Assembly: GCF_000966975.1 (NCBI RefSeq)
Contig: NZ_JZWV01000177.1
Coordinates: 1-20,832, forward strand
Length of the DNA: 20,832 nt
From: Streptomyces katrae
GTDB lineage: Bacteria; Actinomycetota; Actinomycetes; Streptomycetales; Streptomycetaceae
Direction of reading: 5' to 3'
The stretch's first letter is position 1. Each line of letters starts with the position of its first letter. Shown here one piece after another: positions 1-5,664 of the stretch. Position numbers and translations under genes: made by a program. A model generated the notes under the pieces. It was not told where the DNA came from, ran no database searches, and saw only the letters and a program-made list of their open reading frames with translations.

Positions 1-43
1 CGGGGAGAGGCTCCGCGCAGCGGTCCCCACCCCGCCCCCCGGG

Positions 44-512
44 TCAGAGCGTCAGCTCGTAGAGGCGGGTCCGCCGCCCGCCCGGCGCGGCGAGTTCCTC
101 CCCCGGCGTCATGCCGATCCGGCCCCCCGCAACCGCTCCAGCGTGGCCAGCGCGGCGGCATACGCGTACCCCTTCCCCCACGCGGCGCGCCCCAGCCGCC
201 ACCCGATCTCGATCCGCCCCACCGGCCCCCACGCCTTCGCCTCCGGCCACGGCTGCGCGCCCGTGAAGCCGAGGACCTCGCCCTCCTCGTCCAGCAGGGT
301 CCACAGGCAGTACCCCAGCTGTGCGTCGTGCATCCGCTGCCGGGCGGTGATCTCCTCGTACACGGAAGGCTCCGCGGGCCCCCGAACTCCATCACGTCCG
401 TGTCGTCGAAGACTCGGTGCCAGGCGTGCGCGTCCTCGTCGGTCGGTACGCGGAGCCGGACCGCGGGCAGCGGAGGCCGGGCCGTCGGCGAGGTGGTGGA
501 CGAGGTCGTCAT
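44..512 (-). pseudogene. GNAT-family N-acetyltransferase, broken by a frameshift and an internal deletion
   Basis: The minus strand encodes pieces of a GNAT acetyltransferase in three reading frames. From ATG at 512 it reads MTTSSTTSPTARPPLPAVRL and on to VFDDTDVMEFGG. The frame then shifts at a G5 run near 380-388; one extra G would restore EFGGPAEPSVYEE. The second piece (363-109) carries the typical GNAT core, with CLWTLLDEEGEVLGFTGAQP, then EIGWRLGRAAWGKGYA (the acetyl-CoA pyrophosphate-binding region), then LERLRGAG. The C-terminal piece RIGMTPGEEL...YELTL is in yet another frame and ends at 44. About 20 residues normally lie between LERL..AG and R.GM in this family, so roughly 60-70 bp appear deleted. 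Seen: the frames and motifs. Known: GNAT architecture. Inferred: inactivation. The first lesion could be a homopolymer sequencing error; the second is hard to explain that way. The substrate is unknown. Confidence 0.75.
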
Positions 513-610
513 CGGGGCAGCCCTTCGGATCGCGATCACTCTCGCTGCATAGACTGCGTCATGTCCTGTGCCGTTGGGCACCCCTTATCGAGCCTTCGGG
601 AGACCCCGCA

Positions 611-1903
611 GTGACCGAGCCCACCGAGCCCCTCTCCGAACACCGCGCGGACGTGATCGTCGTCGGGGCCGGGCCCGCCGGCTCGACGACCGCCTACTAC
701 CTCGCGAAGGCCGGACTGGACGTCCTGCTCCTGGAGAAGACGGCGTTCCCGCGCGAGAAGGTCTGCGGTGACGGCCTGACCCCGCGCGCCACCAAGCAGC
801 TGGTGGCGATGGGCATCGACATCTCCGAAGAGGCCGGCTGGCTGCGGAACAAGGGTCTGCGCATCATCGGCGGCGGGCAGCGGCTCCAGCTGGACTGGCC
901 GGAACTCGCCTCGTACCCGGACTACGGACTCGTGCGCAAGCGCGACGACTTCGACGAGACCCTGGCCCGCCAGGCGCAGAAGGCCGGCGCCCGCCTGTAC
1001 GAGCGCTGCAACGTCGGCGAGCCCGTCCGGGACCCGCGCACGGGGCACATCACCGGCGTGCACGCGAAGCTCGGCGAGGAGAAGACCCCGGTCACCTTCC
1101 ACGCCCCGCTCGTCGTCGCGGCCGACGGCAACTCCTCCCGCCTGTCCCTCGCGATGGGGCTGCACCGGCGCGAGGACCGCCCGATGGGCGTGGCGGTGCG
1201 CACGTACTTCACCTCGCCCCGGCACGACGACGACTACCTGGAGTCCTGGCTGGAGCTGTGGGACCGGCGCGGTCCGCAGGACCGGCTGCTGCCCGGCTAC
1301 GGCTGGATCTTCGGCATGGGCGACGGCACGTCCAACGTCGGCCTCGGCATCCTCAACTCCTCCTCCGCGTTCAAGGAGCTGGACTGGCGCGAGGTCCTCA
1401 AGGCCTGGTGCGCGTCCATGCCGGAGGACTGGGGCTACACCCCCGAGAACATGACGCAGCCGATCCGCGGCGCGGCCCTGCCGATGGCCTTCAACCGGCA
1501 GCCGCACTACACCAAGGGGCTGCTGCTGGTCGGTGACGCGGGCGGGCTCGTCAACCCGTTCAACGGCGAGGGCATCGCCTATGCGATGGAGTCCGGCCAG
1601 ATCGCGGCGGAGGTCATCGTCCAGGCCCACGCCCGCGCCACCCCGGCCCAGCGCGAACTGGCCCTGCACAGCTACCCGAAGGTGCTCAAGGAGACCTACG
1701 GCGGCTACTACACGCTGGGCCGCGCCTTCGTGAAGCTGATCGGCAACCCGACGGTCATGAAGATCGCCGCCCAGCGCGGCCTGACGCACCCCGTGCTGAT
1801 GCGCTTCACGCTGAAGATGCTGGCGAACCTGACGGACCCGACGGGCGGCGACGCGATGGACCGCATCATCAACGGCCTCTCGAAGGTGGCCCCGAAGGCC
1901 TGA
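611..1903 (+). CDS. Geranylgeranyl reductase family FAD-dependent oxidoreductase (MenJ-like, probable menaquinone side-chain reductase)
   Basis: This is a 430-residue flavoprotein. The GTG start at 611 is preceded by GGGAGA at about 599-604; upstream reading in the same frame is low-complexity shadow. An N-terminal Rossmann motif VVGAGPAGS (residues 17-25) binds the ADP of FAD, with an acidic residue in LLLEK (39-43). GDGLTPRA (53-60), VVAADGNSSRLS (168-179), PGYGWIF (228-234) and the FAD-closing LLVGDAGGLVNPFNGEGIAY (305-324) are hallmark geranylgeranyl-reductase-family segments. The family saturates isoprenoid double bonds; the mycobacterial member MenJ reduces one isoprene unit of menaquinone-9. 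Streptomycetes use partly hydrogenated menaquinones, and the gene lies close to the complex I operon, so the inferred substrate is the menaquinone tail. Other isoprenoid lipids are possible. It converges on the next gene through a shared terminator. Confidence 0.85.
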   Translation: MTEPTEPLSEHRADVIVVGAGPAGSTTAYYLAKAGLDVLLLEKTAFPREKVCGDGLTPRATKQLVAMGIDISEEAGWLRNKGLRIIGGGQRLQLDWPELASYPDYGLVRKRDDFDETLARQAQKAGARLYERCNVGEPVRDPRTGHITGVHAKLGEEKTPVTFHAPLVVAADGNSSRLSLAMGLHRREDRPMGVAVRTYFTSPRHDDDYLESWLELWDRRGPQDRLLPGYGWIFGMGDGTSNVGLGILNSSSAFKELDWREVLKAWCASMPEDWGYTPENMTQPIRGAALPMAFNRQPHYTKGLLLVGDAGGLVNPFNGEGIAYAMESGQIAAEVIVQAHARATPAQRELALHSYPKVLKETYGGYYTLGRAFVKLIGNPTVMKIAAQRGLTHPVLMRFTLKMLANLTDPTGGDAMDRIINGLSKVAPKA

Positions 1904-1920
1904 GCAGCCCCAGGAAGCCC

Positions 1921-1956
1921 CTGAGCCGCCCCCGGGTCTCCCGATGGGCGGCTCAG
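1921..1956. terminator. Bidirectional hairpin terminator between convergent genes
   Basis: The 11-bp arms CTGAGCCGCCC (1921-1931) and GGGCGGCTCAG (1946-1956) are perfectly complementary. The 14-nt loop contains a further CGGG/CCCG pairing (1933-1936 with 1940-1943). The hairpin begins 17 nt after the reductase stop and overlaps the stop codon of the minus-strand membrane-protein gene, so it can serve both transcripts. There is no T-run, which is common in streptomycetes. Confidence 0.75.
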
Positions 1957-2213
1957 TCGTCCGCGGGCTCCTGCGCCGCCTCCGGGGCCCCGTGGACCGT
2001 GCGTACGCAGCGGGTCAGGAGGCTCAGGCCGGCCAGGAGGAGAGCGCCGGAGACGGCCCAGCCGAGACCCAGGGTCAGGGGCGTGCCGGGTTTGTGCCAG
2101 GGGCGGGCGGTGGTCAGCAGCCAGCCGCCGACCGCGAGCATGCACAGGCCGAGGGCGGCGGGGAGAGCGGTGTCCTCGTGGGCGCCGTCTTCCTCGCGCG
2201 AGGTTCCGTTCAC
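1953..2213 (-). CDS. Small two-helix membrane protein of unknown function
   Basis: This is an 86-residue protein with a GTG start at 2213. GGAGG (2227-2223) lies 9 nt upstream, a good ribosome binding site that fixes the start. After a short acidic N-terminus (NGTSREEDGAHEDT) come two hydrophobic segments: about residues 17-35 (LPAALGLCMLAVGGWLLTT) and about 46-66 (TLGLGWAVSGALLLAGLSLL). The C-terminus is hydrophilic and acidic. The ends suggest an N-in, C-in hairpin. I do not recognise a family. It sits downstream of the NlpC/P60 gene on the same strand but is separated from it by a strong terminator, so it is probably transcribed from its own promoter in 2214-2320; I could not assign that promoter. 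Confidence 0.7.
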   Translation of the reverse strand: MNGTSREEDGAHEDTALPAALGLCMLAVGGWLLTTARPWHKPGTPLTLGLGWAVSGALLLAGLSLLTRCVRTVHGAPEAAQEPADD

Positions 2214-2324
2214 GGATCACCACCTCCGGGAATCGCTACGGGCGCACGGGTACCCGCCTATCTTCGCAGGGCTCCGGCGGGTTCCGCACGGGCCGTCCGC
2301 CGGGCGGGAATCCGGGCATGGCGA

Positions 2325-2365
2325 AGGTCCGGTACTCCACCCCCGAGCAGGGGAGTACCGGACCT
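2325..2365 (-). terminator. Strong hairpin terminator downstream of the NlpC/P60 gene
   Basis: AGGTCCGGTACTCC (2325-2338) and GGAGTACCGGACCT (2352-2365) form a perfect 14-bp stem with a 13-nt loop in which C and G runs can extend pairing. It lies 18 nt beyond the minus-strand stop codon at 2383. It separates the hydrolase transcript from the small membrane-protein gene. Confidence 0.8.
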
Positions 2366-2382
2366 CGCGGAGACCGGGTGCG

Positions 2383-3246
2383 TCAGAGGACGCGGACGGC
2401 GCCCGTCGGCATGTCGTAGCTCAGCGGGCGCTCGACGATGCCCGTGCTGGGGTTCTGCGCGCCGACGAACTTGCCGCCGCCGACGTAGATGGCGACGTGG
2501 TAGGCGCTGCCCTTGGGGCCCCAGTACAGGATGTCGCCCGGCTGGAGGTTGCTCAGCGAGACCGAGGTGCCGGCCAGGGACTGGTCCTGGGAGGTGCGGT
2601 CCAGGGAGATGCCCGCCTGGCGGTAGGCGGCCTGCACGAGGCCCGAGCAGTCGTACGCGGAGGGGCCGGTGGCACCCATCACGTACGCCTTGCCGACCTG
2701 GGCGTAGGCGAAGTTGACGATGGCCGCGGCCGAACCGGTGGCCGAGGAGCGGCCGCTGCTGGAGGAACCGCCGGTGACGGCGGCACCGCTGCCGTCGTCG
2801 GAGGCGGAGGCGTTGGTCAGGGAGGAGCGGCCGGAGCTGCGGTTGGCACGCTCGGCGTCGGCCTTGCGGTCGGCCTCCTGCTTCGCCTTCTGCTCGGCGG
2901 CCTTCTGGGCGTCTTCCTTCGCCTGCTTCGCCTCGGCGGCGGCACCCGTACGGGCGCTCTCCTCCTGGGCGTTCAGCTCGCCGGTGACGGCGGCCTCGAC
3001 GGCGGCGACGCGGGTGTTCTCGGCGGCCGTGTTGACCGCGTTGGAGACCTCGGTGCCGAGGTCCAGGCTGAGGACCGGCATCTCCAGCGTCGTCTCGGCC
3101 ACGGGCTCGGTAGACGGGGACGCGCTCGCGGTGCCGGCCATGGCCAGGGTGCTGAGGACGCCACCGGCAACTCCGGCGCGGACCGCGAGCTTCGAGGCGC
3201 TGCGGCGGGGCTTCCGGTGGCTGGGTATGTGAGCGGTGTGGGACAT
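2383..3246 (-). CDS. Secreted NlpC/P60 family peptidoglycan hydrolase
   Basis: This is a 287-residue exported cell-wall hydrolase. The basic N-terminus and hydrophobic core (about residues 10-42: RKPRRSASKLAVRAG, then VAGGVLSTLAMAGTASA) form a signal peptide with likely cleavage after ASA. Residues 70-135 are rich in Ala, Glu and Lys and probably coiled coil. A Ser/Gly linker (136-172) follows. The NlpC/P60 domain covers about 174-287, with catalytic Cys200 in AYDCSGL and His250 in AYHVAIYV; the third polar residue is probably Gln264 or Asn265 in AQNPSTG, not the more common His. Family members are gamma-D-glutamyl-meso-diaminopimelyl type endopeptidases. Start ATG 3246 gives a full signal peptide, but its ribosome binding site is weak. 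The gene diverges from nuoA across a long regulatory region, and its transcript probably has a structured leader. It matches the position I recall for SCO4561. Confidence 0.92.
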   Translation of the reverse strand: MSHTAHIPSHRKPRRSASKLAVRAGVAGGVLSTLAMAGTASASPSTEPVAETTLEMPVLSLDLGTEVSNAVNTAAENTRVAAVEAAVTGELNAQEESARTGAAAEAKQAKEDAQKAAEQKAKQEADRKADAERANRSSGRSSLTNASASDDGSGAAVTGGSSSSGRSSATGSAAAIVNFAYAQVGKAYVMGATGPSAYDCSGLVQAAYRQAGISLDRTSQDQSLAGTSVSLSNLQPGDILYWGPKGSAYHVAIYVGGGKFVGAQNPSTGIVERPLSYDMPTGAVRVL

Positions 3247-3365
3247 GGGACAACCGCTATCAGGGGTGCAGGGTCACCTTCAAGAAACGTGGTCTGCGCC
3301 ACAGTTGCGGGAAAAGCCGGGTAACCGGGCGCGCCGCGCCCCTTATTGACGCCGTAACGGACAGA

Positions 3366-3417
3366 TCGGACACCCCTTCGCAAGGCTGTGATCATGGGGT
3401 TTCAGCAATAAGTCCGA
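3366..3417 (-). other. Predicted structured leader of the NlpC/P60 mRNA
   Basis: Within the 175-nt leader predicted for the minus-strand hydrolase transcript, TCGGAC and ACCCC (minus strand, 3417-3412 and 3400-3396) both pair with one continuous 3' arm GGGGTGTCCGA (3376-3366). This leaves an 11-nt asymmetric bulge (3411-3401) and a 19-nt loop. An alternative hairpin, CCTT/AAGG (3375-3385 region), competes for two of the paired bases. A second hairpin, GGGCGC-ggc-GCGCCC, lies at 3341-3327. It does not match the ydaO (c-di-AMP) riboswitch consensus. Seen: the complementarity. Inferred: that it is an RNA element. Confidence 0.3.
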
Positions 3418-3427
3418 ATTGATCCAC

Positions 3428-3457
3428 CGCCTACCATCCACCCGCACAGATGGCCAA
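3428..3457 (-). promoter_or_regulatory. Candidate promoter for the NlpC/P60 gene
   Basis: On the minus strand, TTGGCC (3457-3452) is followed after 18 nt by TAGGCG (3433-3428), close to the streptomycete TTGACN/TAGGRT vegetative pattern. The predicted start is near 3421, giving a leader of about 175 nt. The Crp-type site at 3485-3498 would then be centred about 70 bp upstream, a normal class I activator position. Confidence 0.35.
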
Positions 3458-3484
3458 GCCTCCTTTTTGCGGGCCATGATCGAT

Positions 3485-3500
3485 GTGTCGCAGGTCACAG
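3485..3500. promoter_or_regulatory. Crp-type operator upstream of the NlpC/P60 gene
   Basis: GTGTCGCAGGTCAC (3485-3498) fits the streptomycete Crp consensus GTG-N6-GNCAC exactly. The 16-mer 3485-3500 differs by one base from a second copy at 3902-3917 upstream of nuoA. It overlaps the inverted repeat CAGGT-N7-ACCTG (3491-3507). Seen: the motif match. Known: the Crp consensus in S. coelicolor. Inferred: binding. Confidence 0.55.
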
Positions 3501-3510
3501 TTACCTGCCG

Positions 3511-3598
3511 CCGTGAGGGCGCTGTGGCCGGTCCGTGATCCGACCGTGAACTCGCCGTGCGCTTACCGCGCCCTCGCCGTGCGGTTCCCGTGCGGTCC
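3511..3598. repeat. Eight tandem 11-bp units with a CCGTG core (phased operator-like array)
   Basis: Units start at 3511, 3522, 3533, 3544, 3555, 3566, 3577 and 3588. Six begin with CCGTG exactly; the others are CTGTG (3522) and CCGCG (3566). The last six bases vary, apart from related pairs such as the units at 3577 and 3588 (CCGTGCGGTTC and CCGTGCGGTCC). An 11-bp period is about one helical turn, so all cores face the same side of the DNA. On the minus strand the core reads CACGG, and units such as GTTCACGGTCG resemble the 11-bp direct repeats bound by OmpR-family regulators such as PhoP. The array lies in noncoding DNA between the two divergent promoters. Confidence 0.75.
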
Positions 3599-3730
3599 GC
3601 CGCGGGCCGGGGTGCTCGTGAACGCGTGCACATCCTTCCGGCGCCGGATCCGGCGTCCACTTCCGTACCGCCGGGCCCCCCGGGCGGGGGAAGCCGATTC
3701 CTTTATCACTCCGGTCGCCCAGCCGCCAAT

Positions 3731-3758
3731 TTGCCTGTAGCGGCCAGTCTTTGATAGT
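3731..3758 (+). promoter_or_regulatory. Candidate distal promoter for the nuo operon
   Basis: TTGCCT (3731-3736) and GATAGT (3753-3758) are separated by 16 nt, each matching four of six bases of the vegetative consensus. They lie in the locally AT-rich stretch 3699-3760. Transcription would start near 3765 and leave a leader of about 240 nt before nuoA. Confidence 0.3.
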
Positions 3759-3802
3759 GCAAGCCCGCCTCTACCTGCGGTAACGCGGCCGGATGTCACG
3801 TT

Positions 3803-3840
3803 TGGTGATCATGTGGATGCCTTGCGTACGAAGATCACCA
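3803..3840. promoter_or_regulatory. TGGTGATC / GATCACCA inverted repeat upstream of nuoA
   Basis: The 8-bp perfect arms TGGTGATC (3803-3810) and GATCACCA (3833-3840) flank a 22-nt spacer. Both arms contain the GATCAC hexamer that recurs in this intergenic region. It could be an operator or an RNA stem if transcription starts at the distal promoter. Confidence 0.35.
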
Positions 3841-3868
3841 CTCATCGGGCTTCATGATCGTTCGTCAG

Positions 3869-3882
3869 GTGGTGGAGATCAC
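3869..3882. promoter_or_regulatory. Crp-like GTG-N8-CAC site, distal copy upstream of nuoA
   Basis: GTGGTGGAGATCAC has the GTG-N8-CAC geometry of Crp operators and is followed by A, giving the half-site TCACA. It departs from the streptomycete GTG-N6-GNCAC form only at the internal G. It lies exactly 33 bp from the next site at 3902 and shares AGATCACA with it. Confidence 0.4.
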
Positions 3883-3901
3883 AAACTCGGTGTTGTTACC
3901 C

Positions 3902-3917
3902 GTGTCGCAGATCACAG
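3902..3917. promoter_or_regulatory. Crp-like GTG-N8-CAC site, proximal copy upstream of nuoA
   Basis: GTGTCGCAGATCACAG matches the site at 3485-3500 at 15 of 16 positions; the single difference is A for G at position 10. Two nearly identical operators at opposite ends of the same divergent region suggest one regulator acts on both the hydrolase and the nuo operon. Confidence 0.5.
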
Positions 3918-3928
3918 ACCGCCAGGCA

Positions 3929-3934
3929 TAAGAT
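3929..3934 (+). promoter_or_regulatory. Candidate proximal -10 element for nuoA
   Basis: TAAGAT resembles the streptomycete -10 element and would start transcription near 3941, so the Rex operator at 3951-3966 would cover the initially transcribed region. No convincing -35 hexamer is visible 16-18 nt upstream, which would suit an activator-dependent promoter. The assignment is tentative. Confidence 0.25.
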
Positions 3935-3950
3935 GCGCACCAGTCTGGCT

Positions 3951-3966
3951 TGTGAACTGCCTCACA
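3951..3966. promoter_or_regulatory. Rex operator (ROP) upstream of nuoA
   Basis: TGTGAACTGCCTCACA matches the Rex operator TGTGAACNNNTTCACA at all but one defined position. Rex is the NADH/NAD+ sensing repressor of actinobacterial respiratory genes. From memory, the nuo operon is among its reported targets in S. coelicolor. The site ends 40 bp before the nuoA start codon. High NADH would release Rex and raise complex I expression. Confidence 0.8.
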
Positions 3967-4006
3967 TGCGACCAACGGTCAAGGACGACTGGAAGGAGCG
4001 AGGAGC

Positions 4007-4366
4007 GTGAATGCCTACGCACCCATCCTCGTGCTCGGCGCCATCGGCGCAGGGTTTGCGATCTTCTCCGTGGTCATGGCCACGCTGATCGGCCCAAAAC
4101 GGTACAACCGGGCGAAGCTTGAAGCGTACGAGTGCGGCATCGAGCCCACCCCGATGCCCGCCGGCGGCGGTCGCTTCCCCATCAAGTACTACCTCACGGC
4201 GATGCTCTTCATCGTCTTCGACATCGAGATCGTCTTCCTCTACCCCTGGGCCGTCACCTTCGACTCCCTGGGGATCTTCGGGCTCGTCGAGATGCTGCTC
4301 TTCGTGCTCACCGTCTTCGTCGCCTACGCATACGTCTGGCGCCGCGGCGGCCTGGAATGGGACTGA
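4007..4366 (+). CDS. nuoA: NADH-quinone oxidoreductase subunit A
   Basis: A 119-residue membrane subunit of complex I, homologous to mitochondrial ND3. It has three transmembrane segments (about residues 6-28, 62-82 and 88-111). The loop between the first two carries KLEAYECG (37-44), whose Cys43 corresponds to the loop Cys near the quinone cavity. The conserved stretch from RFPIKYYLTAMLFI to FDIEIVFLYPWA (56-82) contains the buried acids Asp72 and Glu74. The GTG start at 4007 is preceded by GGAAGGAG (3991-3998) at 8 nt. It is the first gene of the operon; a 15-nt gap separates it from nuoB. Its control region holds Rex and Crp-like sites. Confidence 0.97.
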   Translation: MNAYAPILVLGAIGAGFAIFSVVMATLIGPKRYNRAKLEAYECGIEPTPMPAGGGRFPIKYYLTAMLFIVFDIEIVFLYPWAVTFDSLGIFGLVEMLLFVLTVFVAYAYVWRRGGLEWD

Positions 4367-4381
4367 GGGGCTGAATTTTCC

Positions 4382-4936
4382 ATGGGACTGGAAGAGAAGC
4401 TGCCGAGCGGCTTCCTGCTGACCACCGTCGAACAGGCCGCGGGCTGGGTGCGCAAGGCATCCGTCTTCCCGGCCACCTTCGGCCTCGCCTGCTGCGCCAT
4501 CGAGATGATGACCACCGGCGCCGGCCGCTACGACCTCGCCCGCTTCGGCATGGAGGTCTTCCGCGGCTCCCCGCGCCAGGCCGACCTGATGATCGTCGCC
4601 GGCCGGGTCAGCCAGAAGATGGCGCCGGTGCTGCGGCAGGTGTACGACCAGATGCCCGCCCCCAAGTGGGTCATCTCCATGGGGGTCTGCGCCTCCTCGG
4701 GCGGCATGTTCAACAACTACGCGATCGTCCAGGGCGTCGACCACATCGTCCCGGTGGACATCTACCTGCCCGGCTGCCCGCCCCGCCCCGAGATGCTCAT
4801 GGACGCGATCCTCAAGCTCCACCAGAAGATCCAGGGCTCCAAGCTCGGCGTGAACCGGGAAGAGGCGGCGCGCGAGGCGGAGGAGGCGGCCCTCAAGGCC
4901 CTCCCCACCATCGAGATGAAGGGGCTCCTGCGGTGA
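4382..4936 (+). CDS. nuoB: NADH-quinone oxidoreductase subunit B (cluster N2)
   Basis: A 184-residue subunit (PSST homologue) carrying the terminal 4Fe-4S cluster N2, which hands electrons to menaquinone. All four ligands are visible: tandem Cys37-Cys38 in GLACCAIE, Cys103 in MGVCASSGG and Cys132 in LPGCPPRPE. The N-terminal GFLLTTVEQ and the [12 protein letters not shown] segment are typical. The last 30 residues are a charged helix, from [13 protein letters not shown] onward. The ATG start follows AGGGG (4366-4370) at 11 nt, a slightly long spacing. The stop overlaps the nuoC GTG by 3 nt (GTGA), so the two are translationally coupled. Confidence 0.98.
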   Translation: MGLEEKLPSGFLLTTVEQAAGWVRKASVFPATFGLACCAIEMMTTGAGRYDLARFGMEVFRGSPRQADLMIVAGRVSQKMAPVLRQVYDQMPAPKWVISMGVCASSGGMFNNYAIVQGVDHIVPVDIYLPGCPPRPEMLMDAILKLHQKIQGSKLGVNREEAAREAEEAALKALPTIEMKGLLR

Positions 4937-5664
4937 GCGACGAACCCGCCGTGGAGAACGGCAACGGCAACAACGTCCCCGCACCCCGGGCGGGCGCCCC
5001 CGGCCCCGAGGTGATCGGCGTCCGCAAGGGCATGTTCGGCGCCAGGAACGGCGGCGACACCAGCGGCTACGGCGGCCTGGTCCGCACCGTGGCCCTGCCC
5101 GGCGCCAGCTCCCGCCCGTACGGCTCCTATTTCGACGAGGTCGCCGACGAGCTGGAGGGGGCCCTGGAGGAGCAGGACCTGCTCCCGGAGAACGCGATCG
5201 AGAAGGTCGTCGTCGACCGCGGCGAGATGACCCTCCACATCGCCCGCGAGCACCTGCTGCGGGTGGCCTCCACCCTGCGCGACGACCCGGCCCTGCGCTT
5301 CGAGCTGTGCACCGGCGTCTCGGGCGTCCACTTCCCCGACGACCGGGGCCGCGAGCTGCACGCCGTCTACCACCTGCGCTCCCTCACCCACGGCCGGATC
5401 ATCCGGCTGGAGGTGTCGGTGCCCGACGGCGACCCGCACCTCCCCTCGCTCGTCACGGTCTACCCGACCAACGACTGGCACGAGCGCGAGGCGTACGACT
5501 TCTTCGGCCTGGTCTTCGACGGCCACCCGGCCCTCACCCGGATCATGATGCCGGACGACTGGCAGGGCTTCCCGCAGCGCAAGGACTACCCGCTCGGCGG
5601 CATCCCCATCGAGTACAAGGGCGCCCAGATCCCGGCTCCCGACCAGCGGAGGTCGTACAGCTGA
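4933..5664 (+). CDS. nuoC: NADH-quinone oxidoreductase subunit C
   Basis: A 243-residue peripheral-arm subunit (30-kDa subunit homologue) that packs against NuoD near the quinone site and has no cofactor. The signature region is [17 protein letters not shown] (183-199), followed by [10 protein letters not shown] and [10 protein letters not shown] (214-223). The first 45 residues are a low-complexity extension rich in Asn, Gly and Pro, as in other actinobacteria. The GTG start overlaps the nuoB stop, with AAGGGG (4919-4924) at 8 nt. The TGA shares one base with the nuoD ATG. NuoC is a separate protein here, unlike the enterobacterial NuoCD fusion. Confidence 0.97.
   Translation: MSDEPAVENGNGNNVPAPRAGAPGPEVIGVRKGMFGARNGGDTSGYGGLVRTVALPGASSRPYGSYFDEVADELEGALEEQDLLPENAIEKVVVDRGEMTLHIAREHLLRVASTLRDDPALRFELCTGVSGVHFPDDRGRELHAVYHLRSLTHGRIIRLEVSVPDGDPHLPSLVTVYPTNDWHEREAYDFFGLVFDGHPALTRIMMPDDWQGFPQRKDYPLGGIPIEYKGAQIPAPDQRRSYS

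Noticed and set aside
524..555. Promoter for the reductase gene (TTCGGA ... TAGACT)
   Set aside because: The spacing is about 20 nt and both hexamers are weak, so I could not support it as a promoter.
143..610. N-terminal extension of the reductase reading frame back to 143
   Set aside because: This stretch is the antisense of the GNAT remnant, has Arg/Ser/Pro-rich shadow composition, and the GTG at 611 has a ribosome binding site and starts right before the Rossmann motif.
3247..3540. ydaO (c-di-AMP) riboswitch upstream of the NlpC/P60 gene
   Set aside because: I looked for it because such riboswitches control Streptomyces wall hydrolases, but the conserved GGGGTGAATC-type and CCGACAGCTAACC-type blocks are absent on the minus strand.
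3511..3598. CRISPR array or replication-origin iterons
   Set aside because: Units are only 11 bp with no separate spacers, and there is no cas gene, DnaA box cluster or replication gene nearby. The regulatory context fits an operator array better.
3483..3740. Short open frame on the plus strand in the intergenic region
   Set aside because: It has no ribosome binding site, irregular third-position composition and no recognisable motif. It runs through the 11-bp array, whose period is not a multiple of three.
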